Shown piece after piece: positions 8,724 through 17,803 of a stretch of 64,000 nt of DNA. This stretch comes from Paenibacillus sp. J2TS4. Its GTDB lineage: Bacteria; Bacillota; Bacilli; Paenibacillales; NBRC-103111. The position numbers and the translations under genes were made by a program. The notes under the pieces were generated by a model that worked only from the letters and a program-made list of their open reading frames with translations, had not been told where the DNA came from and did not search any database. Each line of letters starts with the position of its first letter. The first letter of the stretch is position 1. The stretch covers positions 1 through 64,000 of the forward strand of contig NZ_BOSH01000016.1 in NCBI RefSeq assembly GCF_018403245.1. The letters are read 5' to 3'.

Positions 8724-8803
8724 ATAACTATTGCGAGATAGCTCGTTCCTGCGTTTACCGTCGAAATTACCGATAACGATTTTTATAAATTGTATAATTT
8801 TTA

Positions 8804-8838
8804 GAAAAAACGACCCGCCCTCTACAGGGCGAGTCGTT
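8804..8838 (-). terminator. Intrinsic terminator of the RNase P RNA gene
   Basis: On the minus strand AACGACTCGCCCT pairs with AGGGCGGGTCGTT and is followed by TTTTTTC, starting about 10 nt after the RNA 3' end. Confidence 0.85.
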
Positions 8839-8848
8839 GTTATGTATA

Positions 8849-9288
8849 GGAAAGTTTGCCATAAGCCGGGTTCTGTACTTCCAGTGGTCCAAACGGGGCT
8901 AACCCTCCCACCATTGAAGTGACAATCATCTATCTAGTCCGTACATTACTGTACGGATCCTGCGACCAACCCGGACGCACCTCGGGCAAAGGCTGCAAGA
9001 ATTAACATTCTTGCCGCGTCCCTCTTCGGTCTTGCTCCAGATGGGGTTTACCAGGAAATAAGTCGCCATATTTCCTCGTGGTCTCTTACACCACGGTTCC
9101 ACCCTTGCCTGTGCCTGGAGGCATGAATGCAAAGCACCCATACTTCCAGGCCATCGGCGGTCCATTTCTGCGGCACTATCCTTCAGCTTGCGCTGACTGG
9201 ACGTTATCCAGCATCCTGCCCTATGGAGCCCGGACTTTCCTCCCGCTGCGAGGTCTTTCGCAGCCGGCGATTGTCTGTCAAACTTCCC
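8849..9288 (-). ncRNA. rnpB: RNase P RNA, type A architecture
   Basis: This is the catalytic RNA of RNase P, about 440 nt. The 5' end carries the conserved GACAGACAATCGCCG and GAGGAAAGTCCGGGCTCC segments; the core has GGTAAACCCC followed by GGAGCAAG; the 3' part has TAGATAGATGATTG and ACAGAACCCGGCTTAT. The terminal helix P1 pairs GGGAAGTTTG with GCAAACTTTCC. The GGAGCAAG block after the tRNA-binding loop and the ACAGAACCCGGCTTAT 3' end follow the E. coli (type A) plan rather than the B. subtilis type B plan. The ends are placed by helix P1 and are good to a few nucleotides. Confidence 0.95.
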
Positions 9289-9297
9289 AACTTATAG

Positions 9298-9326
9298 AGT
9301 ATACAATGATTACTGCTTAAAAACAA
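9298..9326 (-). promoter_or_regulatory. Sigma-A promoter of rnpB
   Basis: Minus strand: TTGTTT (9321-9326), a 17-nt spacer, then TATACT (9298-9303), ending 9-10 nt before the predicted RNA 5' end. Confidence 0.75.
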
Positions 9327-9395
9327 CCACCATTAGCTGGCAAAGCCATATAAGCAGCACTTAAGAAAGCTGTCCTTCCGTTTTCGCAGGAGCAG

Positions 9396-10511
9396 CTACA
9401 GAAAGCGGAAGACTTCTGTATTTACCTTGGATGCAATAACCTCCGTAGCCGATCGACTTTCGTTGAGAGCCTTGGTTAAATAGTCCGCCACCCCGGCCTT
9501 CATAATTTTCTCTGAATTATGCCCCGGATCAATAATACAGAGCCCGGCGGCAAGCGCATCCTGAGCGGTATGGTAATCGATGTCCCCGGTCACCAGCACA
9601 TCTGCCCCAGCAAATATCGCCTGCCCGACATAACGGCCTCCCGATCCCCCGAGCACCGCTGCTTTGCGCAAGATGCGCTGGGGATCGCCGACTATCCGGA
9701 CCGCCGGAACATCGAAGGCGATTTTAACCTGCTCCGCCAGCTCAGCAAGACTCACCGGCTGAGGCAAACGGCCTACTCTCCCCAGACCGAGCTGGCGTCC
9801 CGGAATATCAAGCGGATAAAGATCATAAGCTGCTTCTTCGTAAGGATGGGCTTTAAGCATAGCTTGCACAACCTTTTTTACCAGCCCCTCCGGAACAATC
9901 GTTTCGATCCGAATTTCCGGGACTCGTTCCCATTGTCCGGGAGCTCCGATATAAGGCTGAGAGCCTTCTCCTGGTTTGAATGTTCCTGTTCCGGACAGAT
10001 TAAAGCTGCAATGACTATATTCACCAATAGCGCCGGCTCCGTTATCCAGCATCGCCATCAATACCCGTTCGTGGTGATCCTCCGGAACAAATACGACCAA
10101 CTTTTTCAACTTTTCAGTGTAGACGGTATCCAGCGGTTTAACAGCATCTAGCTGCAAAGCGTCCGCCATCATATCGTTGATTCCGCCATCGGTTACATCC
10201 AGATTGGTATGAGAAATATAGACGGCAATGTCATGTTTGATTAACTTCTCATACAGCCGGCCCGCCGGTGTATCGGTTTGCAGGCTTTTGAGGGGGCGAA
10301 AAATAATCGCATGATGAGCAATAATCAGATCCACTTGCCGAGAAATGGCTTCATCTACAACCTCCTCTACAACATCGAGGGTTACCATGACCTTTTTTAC
10401 TTCTTTGTTCAGCGTTCCCAGTTGAAGTCCGATTCGGTCATCCGGAACCGCGTAATGCTTCGGAGCCAATCGCTCCATCAATTGGATGACCGTTTGGCCT
10501 TTTGCAAACAT
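9396..10511 (-). CDS. yqfO: Nif3-like dinuclear metal center protein (YqfO)
   Basis: A 371-aa NIF3/DUF34 family protein. The metal-binding residues are visible: LIIAHHAIIFRP (His-His) near residue 65, SHTNLDVTDGG near 105, and a C-terminal GHNSEK. A middle insertion of about 100 residues (about 130-235) matches the CutA/PII-like domain typical of the YqfO subgroup. The biochemical role is still debated (GTP cyclohydrolase I-like or metal-related hydrolase claims exist). The start at 10511 has a near-perfect AAGGAGG, and it overlaps the end of trmK by 34 nt, a normal coupling in this conserved gene pair. Confidence 0.92.
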   Translation of the reverse strand: MFAKGQTVIQLMERLAPKHYAVPDDRIGLQLGTLNKEVKKVMVTLDVVEEVVDEAISRQVDLIIAHHAIIFRPLKSLQTDTPAGRLYEKLIKHDIAVYISHTNLDVTDGGINDMMADALQLDAVKPLDTVYTEKLKKLVVFVPEDHHERVLMAMLDNGAGAIGEYSHCSFNLSGTGTFKPGEGSQPYIGAPGQWERVPEIRIETIVPEGLVKKVVQAMLKAHPYEEAAYDLYPLDIPGRQLGLGRVGRLPQPVSLAELAEQVKIAFDVPAVRIVGDPQRILRKAAVLGGSGGRYVGQAIFAGADVLVTGDIDYHTAQDALAAGLCIIDPGHNSEKIMKAGVADYLTKALNESRSATEVIASKVNTEVFRFL

Positions 10512-11248
10512 TGCAGTACCTCCTTGATCCGGTTCATTCTATCGTTAAACTCTCGGTGCCTCGCTTCGGAATCCTCTTGTCTGGAATGAGCCAACTGACT
10601 TGTTATTTTTTCGAGCTTAGCGATTTCCCGCTCCCACTTGGAGACAAAGACCGGGGAAACCTGCTCGGTCAAATAAGGGCCCATTCTCAATAAATCCGTA
10701 CGACCCAACGTGATCTGTTGTATCGTCCGGTCATCGTACAGAGCCCGATTAGCTGATTTCGCATGATCGGTTCTAACGGCCGATAATATTTCGTAAATCT
10801 TTCCGTCTTCTTCGACAATAAATTCCTCTTGCAAAAACCAATCGTTATCCAGCAACCAGTTACGCACGGCCTCTTCCCCTACATTCGGCTGCAGAATCAA
10901 TTGGCTGACCGAGCCAAGAAGCCCGGTACCTTCACTCAATATATGGACGATCAAATTACCGCCCATCCCTGCTATCGTCACGACATCGGCTTCCCCGTCT
11001 TCCCGCAGGACAGCAAGTCCGTCCCCGTTACGAACTTCAATGCATGTTGACAATCCCGCATCGCGAACCTGTTTGGCCGCTGCCGCGAAGGGACCCGGAT
11101 TGAGTTCCCCGGCGATGGCGGACCTAATAATGCCGCGCTGGGCCAGATAGACCGGCAGCAGAGCGTGATCGGAGCCGATATCGGCCAAGCGGCTTCCCTT
11201 TGGAACCAGATCAGCTATTTGTTGGAGTCTTCTCGATAATGTTATCAT
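10478..11248 (-). CDS. trmK: tRNA (adenine-N1)-methyltransferase TrmK
   Basis: A 256-aa SAM-dependent enzyme that methylates A22 of tRNA at N1. The Rossmann SAM motif is ADIGSDHALLP near residue 25, followed by IAGELNPGP and the ITIAGMGG-type motif IV (VTIAGMGG). The C-terminal part after residue 160 is a helical, charged extension as in B. subtilis TrmK (YqfN). The ATG at 11248 lies right after the TAG of the upstream membrane protein gene; a longer frame to 11287 is ignored because it overlaps that gene. Together with yqfO it forms the conserved pair following sigA in this group. Confidence 0.93.
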   Translation of the reverse strand: MITLSRRLQQIADLVPKGSRLADIGSDHALLPVYLAQRGIIRSAIAGELNPGPFAAAAKQVRDAGLSTCIEVRNGDGLAVLREDGEADVVTIAGMGGNLIVHILSEGTGLLGSVSQLILQPNVGEEAVRNWLLDNDWFLQEEFIVEEDGKIYEILSAVRTDHAKSANRALYDDRTIQQITLGRTDLLRMGPYLTEQVSPVFVSKWEREIAKLEKITSQLAHSRQEDSEARHREFNDRMNRIKEVLQCLQKAKRSSN

Positions 11249-11249
11249 G

Positions 11250-12077
11250 CTACGCAACCCATTCTGTCCATTTTTTTCTAAATACATATAATAATGCAGC
11301 TACAATAAGCAGCTTTCCGATCCAACCAAGCTGAAGGAGCTCCTTCGGCAAGTCGCTGATCAAATAACCATACACCTCTGGCGCGAACCAAAGGAGCGAT
11401 CCTACGGCCAATAGGACGGCTGAAGCGGATCGGTGACGTCTATGAAGCAGCCAACCGACCCAGACAAGAAGGATCCCCGCGGGTATCCAAGCCATTTCCA
11501 TCTCTATCCAATCGATGTCAGCTAAATGTTGATTGAGAAACCAGCCATAGACTAACGCGAGCAAAATCCATCCGCAGAAATGAAAGATGGCAAATCTGGC
11601 CATAAGTCCGGCAACCATCCAGACCACGGCACAGACCGCCCCATAAATGACAAGAGCGGCAGCTTCCGCTCCAAAGCCCCTTAGCAGGCTTATTCCGCCT
11701 GAAAGCAACAGCAGTGAAGCAGCTCCTATAGCTATGGAAGCCAGAGCCGGAAGTCTGGACCGCAAACGCAATCCTATGCCGTAGCATAGCATGACGGCCA
11801 GGGATAGAACGGCTATTTGCAATGCAGGATGAAAAGAGTTAAAATTAAAAGAAAATAAGAAAATTATTACAATTATACCAAAAAATAATGCCCAGCTGCG
11901 GATGCTCCCTTTACGAATTTGTGCGGCGGACAAGCCATGCCAGCCCCGATCTTCTCTGCTGTCAGGATCATCCTGATACAGATTGAGCAGGAAGTCACAA
12001 TATTGCTCCGGCAGCAGCCGACTTCTGCGCCATTCCAGAATTTCTTTAATAATCACTTTTTTTCTCTCCGGTTCCAA
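11250..12077 (-). CDS. Polytopic membrane protein of unknown function
   Basis: A 275-aa protein with a soluble N-terminal segment (ILEWRRSRLLPEQYCDFLLNL) and about eight hydrophobic segments from residue 60 to the end. The layout resembles DUF2157-type membrane proteins, which have a short helical N-terminal motif followed by many helices, but I do not recognise a specific function. I place the start at the TTG at 12077 because GAAGAGGTG lies 9 nt upstream; an in-frame ATG at 12122 would add 15 residues without a ribosome binding site. It sits between sigA and trmK and ends one base before the trmK start codon. Confidence 0.75.
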   Translation of the reverse strand: MEPERKKVIIKEILEWRRSRLLPEQYCDFLLNLYQDDPDSREDRGWHGLSAAQIRKGSIRSWALFFGIIVIIFLFSFNFNSFHPALQIAVLSLAVMLCYGIGLRLRSRLPALASIAIGAASLLLLSGGISLLRGFGAEAAALVIYGAVCAVVWMVAGLMARFAIFHFCGWILLALVYGWFLNQHLADIDWIEMEMAWIPAGILLVWVGWLLHRRHRSASAVLLAVGSLLWFAPEVYGYLISDLPKELLQLGWIGKLLIVAALLYVFRKKWTEWVA

Positions 12078-12161
12078 ACCTACCGTCACCTCTTCCACGG
12101 AATCGGACAGGCTGCCTGCCATACCAGGTTCATGGGGTCTGAGCCCAGACCAACTCAGCCC

Positions 12162-12196
12162 GAAAAAAATGGCCTTACTGCAAGCAGAAAGGCCAG
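12162..12196 (-). terminator. Intrinsic terminator after sigA
   Basis: On the minus strand TGGCCTT pairs with AAGGCCA and is followed by TTTTTTTC, about 10 nt after the sigA stop codon. Confidence 0.8.
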
Positions 12197-12205
12197 ACGG
12201 ACAAT

Positions 12206-13327
12206 TTATTCAAGAAAATCCTTCAACCGCTTGGAGCGGCTCGGGTGACGAAGCTTGCGAAGGGCCTTCGCTTCGATTTGCCGGATTCTTTCCCGGGTGA
12301 CACCGAATACTTTGCCTACTTCTTCCAAAGTGCGGGTACGCCCGTCATCGAGTCCAAAGCGAAGACGAAGAACATTCTCTTCCCGCTCCGTTAACGTATC
12401 GAGCACATCCTCCAGCTGTTCTTTAAGCAGCTCGTAAGCGGCCGCATCAGCCGGAGCCAGCGCCTCCTGATCCTCGATGAAGTCTCCCAGATGAGAATCA
12501 TCTTCCTCACCGATCGGAGTTTCCAGAGAAACCGGTTCCTGCGCAATTTTCATAATTTCACGCACTTTATCGGTGCTTAAATCCATTTCCTTGGCAATTT
12601 CTTCCGGACTCGGCTCTCTGCCCAATTCCTGCAGCAGTTGGCGAGAGACGCGGATCAGCTTGTTGATGGTTTCCACCATATGAACCGGAATGCGGATCGT
12701 TCTCGCCTGATCGGCAATAGCCCGAGTAATCGCTTGGCGAATCCACCAGGTAGCGTAGGTGCTGAATTTAAAGCCTTTCGTAAAGTCGAATTTCTCAACC
12801 GCTTTGATCAATCCCATATTGCCTTCCTGGATCAAATCCAGGAACAGCATGCCTCGGCCCACATACCGTTTGGCAATGCTGACGACCAATCTGAGGTTCG
12901 CCTCGGCCAATCTTCGCTTCGCTTCCTCGTCCCCGTTCTCGATCCTTTTGGCCAGATCAACTTCATCCTCTGCAGATAACAGCGGGACCCGACCGATTTC
13001 CTTCAAATACATGCGAACCGGATCGTTAATTTTAATTCCCGGAGGCAAGGATAAATCGTCGTCAAAATTAAATTCATCCTGCTCCTGCTCCTCGTCTCCT
13101 ATAGGGAGAACATCGTCTTCCGAATCGTTGCCAACATCGATTCCCAGCTCAGACAATTGTTCGAAAAACTCATCAATTTGCTCAGGATCTTGGTCGAAAG
13201 GGGCCAATCTTTCCATAATCTCTTTATAAGTAAGTGATGAACGTTTCTTACCCGATTCGATCAATTGATCCTTTACCTGTTCCAAAGTTAATTCCGTTTC
13301 TAGCTCCGTATGGTGTTCATTCGCCAT
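12206..13327 (-). CDS. sigA: Primary sigma factor SigA (RpoD)
   Basis: A 373-aa housekeeping sigma factor. The order is a short region 1.1 (acidic, rich in Glu/Asp around 70-90), region 1.2 at DPVRMYLKEIG, regions 2.1-2.4 with FDFTKGFKFSTYATWWIRQA, region 3 and region 4.2 with VFGVTRERIRQIEAKALRKL near the C-terminus. The short region 1.1 and the length are typical of Bacillales, whereas proteobacterial RpoD is much longer. It follows dnaG by 42 nt in the classical dnaG-sigA operon and is closed by a strong terminator. Confidence 0.98.
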   Translation of the reverse strand: MANEHHTELETELTLEQVKDQLIESGKKRSSLTYKEIMERLAPFDQDPEQIDEFFEQLSELGIDVGNDSEDDVLPIGDEEQEQDEFNFDDDLSLPPGIKINDPVRMYLKEIGRVPLLSAEDEVDLAKRIENGDEEAKRRLAEANLRLVVSIAKRYVGRGMLFLDLIQEGNMGLIKAVEKFDFTKGFKFSTYATWWIRQAITRAIADQARTIRIPVHMVETINKLIRVSRQLLQELGREPSPEEIAKEMDLSTDKVREIMKIAQEPVSLETPIGEEDDSHLGDFIEDQEALAPADAAAYELLKEQLEDVLDTLTEREENVLRLRFGLDDGRTRTLEEVGKVFGVTRERIRQIEAKALRKLRHPSRSKRLKDFLE

Positions 13328-13369
13328 AATGTCTGCTCCCTCCTACCTAGAATCATCAAAAGGTAGAAC

Positions 13370-15202
13370 CTACAATGATTTCAGTTGTTTCTCTAAAGTG
13401 ATGATTTCACTTGCGATTTGTGCCGCCTGAACGATGCTTCCCGAACGCTCCGCTTGGACCATTTCTTGTTTCTTTTGCTTGATAGCGTTCAGGTAAGGCA
13501 CTTTTTTAATTTCCCGTATATAGTCTTCTATCACTTGCGGATTAATTCCTTGCCCGCTTTCCCGGACCGCAATAGAGCTAGCCAGTCGACTCAGGCCTTC
13601 ATCCTGAAGAAATGCCAAGAAACGACTGATCTCCGGTCGGTTCCCTTGATTATAAAAAGCGTATAAATAGGCAGCTAACGCTGCGTGATCTTCTATATTA
13701 AATTGGTCCCCGATCCTTTGGCTGACCTCTTCCGCAATGTCCCGGTCGAGCATCATGGCAGCGAGCAGTTTGATTTCTGCAATATGAAAAGCAGGCAACA
13801 GGGAGGGGGCTTTTTTCATACCTCTATTATTATCTATTCCATTATTCCACGGATTTTCGTTATTATCCCCAATTTCCCTCTTTTTTAGAAATTGCTGGCG
13901 GAATTCGTTCATCTCCTGCTTGATTGCATCGGCGGAGTAAGAGAATTCAGTGGACAACTCTTTAACGTAATGCTCCCGCTCTATCGCAGACGGCAGCTCC
14001 GCAATAATACGGGCAGCTGTAGTTAAATAGCGGAACTTATCGTCCACATCGTTCAGATTAAAATTGGTTCGGATATGAGCCAATCTGAACTGTACCGCCG
14101 GCATCGCTGCTTCCACTACCTCTGACCGAAATTTATCCGCGCCCTTAGCGGAAATATATTCATCAGGATCCGATTCGTCAGGGATGACCGCAATTTTGAC
14201 ATGCAGCCCCGCCTTCTCCAGAACCGGTATGCTTTTATAGGCGGCGGCTTGCCCGGCCTGATCTCCGTCATAACAGACAATGGCCGTATCCGCCACTCTT
14301 CGCAAGGCCAAGGCATGTTCTTCCGTCAAAGCGGTTCCCATAGTGGCCACCCCGTTCAACACGCCTGCTTCCCACGCTTTAATGACATCCATGTACCCTT
14401 CAAACAGGACGGCCTGCCCGGATTTGCGAATCGTCGGTCTGGCGTGATGAAGATTGAATAATTGACGGCTTTTGTTAAATAGCGGCGTTTCGGGACTGTT
14501 TAAATATTTAGGCTGAAAGTCTCCGAGCGCCCTTCCCGCAAAAGCAATGACCCTCCCCTTATAATCATGTATCGGAAAAATGATGCGATCTCTAAAGCGG
14601 TCGATATAACCGCTGCCATCGGATCGCGCTGCGATAAGTCCGGCCCGTTCAAGCATCGGTTGCGGCAGCTCTCGCTTCATTAAAAACTGCCCCAGCTTAT
14701 CTCTCATGGGGGGAGCGTAGCCGATTTGAAAAAAATCGATCCATTTATCACCCAGCCCCCGGGAACGCAAATATTCGAGCGCGTGCCTTCCCTGCTCCGT
14801 GTTGAGAAGAACGTAATGATACCACTTGGCCGCCAATTCGTGGGCAGCCAGCAAGGCCGAGGCTTCCTTCTGTCTTTCCGTTTCTTCTCCGGAGGAACTC
14901 TCCCAGGTGATCGGGATATTGGCCTCCTCCGCCATGTGGCGAACGGCTTCAATAAAGGAATATCCTTCCTTCTCCATCAGGAAATGAATGCTGTTTCCGC
15001 CCGCGTGACATCCAAAGCAGTAATACGTCTGCCTCTCCGGAGTCACCGTAAAGGAAGGGGTCTTTTCGGAATGGAAGGGACATAATCCTTTCAAGTATTG
15101 GCCCTGCTTCGTCAGGTTGACGTATTTGCCCACAACGTCGGCAATATCGTGATAGTTCAGGACAGCCTCAATGACTTCTTCAGGAATTCGTCCATAGCTC
15201 AT
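13370..15202 (-). CDS. dnaG: DNA primase
   Basis: A 610-aa primase that makes RNA primers at the replication fork. The N-terminal CHC2 zinc finger is complete (CPFHSEKTPSF followed by CFGCHAGG), the TOPRIM domain carries the acidic residues in LFEGYMDVI and AIVCYDGDQAG, and a C-terminal helicase-interaction region (about 450-610) completes the usual length. The ATG at 15202 has GAAGGTGA upstream. It is followed by sigA, and preceded by yqxD and ppsR, the standard Bacillus order. Confidence 0.97.
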   Translation of the reverse strand: MSYGRIPEEVIEAVLNYHDIADVVGKYVNLTKQGQYLKGLCPFHSEKTPSFTVTPERQTYYCFGCHAGGNSIHFLMEKEGYSFIEAVRHMAEEANIPITWESSSGEETERQKEASALLAAHELAAKWYHYVLLNTEQGRHALEYLRSRGLGDKWIDFFQIGYAPPMRDKLGQFLMKRELPQPMLERAGLIAARSDGSGYIDRFRDRIIFPIHDYKGRVIAFAGRALGDFQPKYLNSPETPLFNKSRQLFNLHHARPTIRKSGQAVLFEGYMDVIKAWEAGVLNGVATMGTALTEEHALALRRVADTAIVCYDGDQAGQAAAYKSIPVLEKAGLHVKIAVIPDESDPDEYISAKGADKFRSEVVEAAMPAVQFRLAHIRTNFNLNDVDDKFRYLTTAARIIAELPSAIEREHYVKELSTEFSYSADAIKQEMNEFRQQFLKKREIGDNNENPWNNGIDNNRGMKKAPSLLPAFHIAEIKLLAAMMLDRDIAEEVSQRIGDQFNIEDHAALAAYLYAFYNQGNRPEISRFLAFLQDEGLSRLASSIAVRESGQGINPQVIEDYIREIKKVPYLNAIKQKKQEMVQAERSGSIVQAAQIASEIITLEKQLKSL

Positions 15203-15241
15203 TCCAAATCACCTTCAATCGTTAACACGTAATACTATTCG

Positions 15242-15706
15242 CTATATGGACCCGTTTTCCTGCAAATTCTCTAAAAGTTTTGTCAAAGTTTGTAGAAATC
15301 GCTCCCGATCATCGTCGGTAAAAGGCTTTGGGCCCTTCGTATGTTTCCCTGCCCGCCGTTTTTTGGACTGCTCATGCCTTCGCTCGAGAAGAAAATCGAT
15401 GGTCCTATCGGAATAAATTTGGCCTCGATTCGACATAACTACCGCCTGTTTGGCCAAGCCTATCGTGGCCAAGCCAAAATCCTGCGTAACGAGCACATCG
15501 TTCGGTGAAATATGGTTGGCGATGTACAGATCGACGGATTGATCGGAGCGGTCCACCTGAATGACCCGAACCCCTTCCCGGGGAGACAAATGATGGTCAA
15601 AAGATGCTACCATCCAGACAGCGATGCGATAAAAACCGGCCGCCTTCACAATCTCCGCCTTTACCGGGCACGCATCCGCATCGACAATCACTTTAGGTGC
15701 CTTCAC
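15242..15706 (-). CDS. yqxD: YaiI/YqxD family protein (DUF188)
   Basis: A 154-aa protein of the UPF0178 family with a PIN-like fold. The signature VDADACPVK opens the protein and DVLVTQDFGLA follows in the middle; a basic linker (RRHEQSKKRRAGKHTKGPK) precedes the C-terminal helix. The biochemical function is unproven; the fold and acidic residues suggest a nuclease. The start is a GTG at 15706 with GGGAGGT at proper distance. Its location just before dnaG is conserved across Bacillales. Confidence 0.9.
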   Translation of the reverse strand: MKAPKVIVDADACPVKAEIVKAAGFYRIAVWMVASFDHHLSPREGVRVIQVDRSDQSVDLYIANHISPNDVLVTQDFGLATIGLAKQAVVMSNRGQIYSDRTIDFLLERRHEQSKKRRAGKHTKGPKPFTDDDRERFLQTLTKLLENLQENGSI

Positions 15707-15806
15707 CCGTTACCTCCCTCGCATCCGGTTTACATTCCGAATTGGATTAATCGTCACTAAGTATATACGCTTCTTATTGATAAATTCCTGCTATTCATAC
15801 AAAATC

Positions 15807-16628
15807 CTATCTTCTGGTGCGTAAAATGTCTTCTATCAGGCTGGCTGTTTCTTCAACAGCTTTATTGGACACGTCAATGACTACGCACCCCAGCCTGGAC
15901 ATAACCGATGCGGAATATTCCAGTTCCTCATTAATTCGTTCGACCTTGGCATAGTTGGCGTTTCCGGCCAAACCCAACGCCTTGAGCCGTTCTTTACGGA
16001 TCACGTTCAGCTTGTCTGACCTAATGGTCAACCCTATTACCTTTTTGCTGGAAATACTAAATAGCTCGTCGGGCAGCTTCATCTCGGGAACGAGCGGCAC
16101 ATTAGCTACCTTATATCGTTTATGCAGTGCCAAATACATAGCTAACGGAGTTTTGGAAGTACGGGAGACGCCAACCAGTACGATATCTGCTTTCAAAATC
16201 CCTCGGGAATCCCGGCCGTCGTCATATTTGACTGCGAACTCAATAGCCTCCACTTTTTTGAAATAGGCCTCGTCCAATTGGTGAATCATGCCGGGCTCAT
16301 GCCGGGCTGGACGATGAAGCACCTTCTCCAGGTTCGTAATAATCGGACCGAGCAGGTCGATGGTAATGACCTGCTGAATAACCGCCTGCTCCAGCAGGTA
16401 ATCCCTCAGCTCAGGAATAACTAATGTGAACACGATCACCCCGTTCACTTTTTTGGCCATGTGAACGATATTATCTATTCCTTGCTTATCGTGGATATAG
16501 GTCGCCCTGCGAATATCAATCTTGATCGGGGAAAACTGTACGGCAGCCGCTTTCACGACCGATTCCCCGGTCTCCCCTGCGGAGTCGGAGACGACAAATA
16601 CGACTGGTGTTGCGATAGATTCCGTCAT
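15807..16628 (-). CDS. yqfL: Kinase/pyrophosphorylase (DUF299, PpsR/YqfL type)
   Basis: A 273-aa bifunctional ADP-dependent kinase and Pi-dependent pyrophosphorylase family protein, which in bacteria switches pyruvate phosphate dikinase or PEP synthetase; in B. subtilis YqfL acts in catabolite control (CcpN network). The start VVFVVSDSAGETGE and the P-loop-like VGVSRTSKTP (about 155) are diagnostic. The ATG at 16628 follows GGGAGG. In Bacillus this gene follows glyS and sits next to CcpN; here it is directly downstream of recO, so the glyQS genes are missing at this place. Confidence 0.92.
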   Translation of the reverse strand: MTESIATPVVFVVSDSAGETGESVVKAAAVQFSPIKIDIRRATYIHDKQGIDNIVHMAKKVNGVIVFTLVIPELRDYLLEQAVIQQVITIDLLGPIITNLEKVLHRPARHEPGMIHQLDEAYFKKVEAIEFAVKYDDGRDSRGILKADIVLVGVSRTSKTPLAMYLALHKRYKVANVPLVPEMKLPDELFSISSKKVIGLTIRSDKLNVIRKERLKALGLAGNANYAKVERINEELEYSASVMSRLGCVVIDVSNKAVEETASLIEDILRTRR

Positions 16629-16778
16629 TTGCAACCTCCCTTATCTATGTTATAAACCCGGACAATAGAGCTCGGGTTCGCTAAAATGCTGCAACTTGGA
16701 GAGCATCAAGTTAGATGCCCATTATATTATATACGTTTGTTTCAACCATTCGTTTCACTACTCTTATTCTATTTTTAT

Positions 16779-17525
16779 TCAAATGTTATATTTCTCCATT
16801 TGATCTATGAAATTTCGAGATTTCCAGCGGATATCGAGATGCGCATCCATAAAGGCTCTCATCGCCGCCTTAAGTCTTTTTTTCGTTTCGGGCTTAACGT
16901 CAGCCGTCCCCAGCATACGGAGATCCACTCTTTGGAACAGACGAAGAAGGCGCAAGATCGTTGCCGGCACAGGAACCGCTGAATGATCCTTTCCTTTGCA
17001 TGCCGAACATAGAATCCCTCCCTGCATTGGGCTTAACACCATTTCCCCTGCCGCCCTGCCGCAGGAAACGCATTCGTCCAACTGGGGATGATAGCCGGAC
17101 AAGGCCAGCATCTTCATCTCTATTATATGGAGAACTATCGTCGGATCTTTCCCTTCATCAATCGCCGATAATCCCGCCGTCAACTGCTCGAACATAACGA
17201 GGTCGGGCTCGGCTTCCGGCAGAATACGGTCCGCAAGCTCAACCAAATAGGCGGCATAAGCCGCTTTATGCAAATCTTCTCTTAGTCCCTGGTAAGAATG
17301 AATCGGCTCCCCATGATTCAGCGTTCCCATCTGACTTCCTTTATAAATAACAAAATCGCCATGCGTAAATAATTGCGCAATGGCGGAATACCTGCTTTTA
17401 ACCTTCTTCGCTCCCCGTACCATCACGCTTACCTTCCCCAGCGAGCGTGTGAACAGAGATAAAATTTTGTGACCTTCCCCATAATCCATCGTGCGGATAA
17501 CGATTCCTTCCGTCCGGTAAAGCAT
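16779..17525 (-). CDS. recO: DNA repair protein RecO
   Basis: A 248-aa recombination mediator that works with RecR and RecF to load RecA on SSB-coated single-stranded DNA. The N-terminal OB fold starts with TEGIVIRTMDYGEGHKILS, and the zinc-binding motif (CVSCG near 150 and CSAC about 20 residues later) is intact. It lies just after yqzL and era, the standard arrangement. The gene downstream is yqfL, 150 nt away. Confidence 0.95.
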   Translation of the reverse strand: MLYRTEGIVIRTMDYGEGHKILSLFTRSLGKVSVMVRGAKKVKSRYSAIAQLFTHGDFVIYKGSQMGTLNHGEPIHSYQGLREDLHKAAYAAYLVELADRILPEAEPDLVMFEQLTAGLSAIDEGKDPTIVLHIIEMKMLALSGYHPQLDECVSCGRAAGEMVLSPMQGGILCSACKGKDHSAVPVPATILRLLRLFQRVDLRMLGTADVKPETKKRLKAAMRAFMDAHLDIRWKSRNFIDQMEKYNI

Positions 17526-17561
17526 AGGCTTCGTTCCTCTCTTATACTAGCCGGAAAGGCA

Positions 17562-17699
17562 TTATGCTTCCCTTGTATTGTTCGGCTCCTCGTCCGTCCA
17601 ATTCCAGTCTTCCTCCGACCATTCGTCGTTATCTTTGTAAAGCAAATAAGCGTCTATACTGCCCGTCCTGGAAAAATAATCCCAATAAAACTCATTCAT
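17562..17699 (-). CDS. yqzL: YqzL family small protein
   Basis: A 45-aa protein matching the YqzL family: an aromatic N-terminus (FYWDYFSRTGSIDAYLLYK) followed by an acidic, Trp-rich tail. The function is unknown. The ATG at 17699 has GGAAAGGGAG upstream; a longer frame to 17756 is not supported. The era-yqzL-recO order is conserved in Bacillales, which supports the call despite the small size. Confidence 0.88.
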   Translation of the reverse strand: MNEFYWDYFSRTGSIDAYLLYKDNDEWSEEDWNWTDEEPNNTREA

Positions 17700-17803
17700 A
17701 AGCAAGCAGCTCCCTTTCCAAGAAAAGTATAAATGCTTACTAATAGGATGATCCAATCTTCGACTCCTATGCGATGCAATAATTGACAGTTGACGATTTG
17801 CAA

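Noticed and set aside
16635..16778. T-box or other riboswitch upstream of yqfL
   Set aside because: Hairpins exist but no T-box sequence and no terminator T-run were seen.
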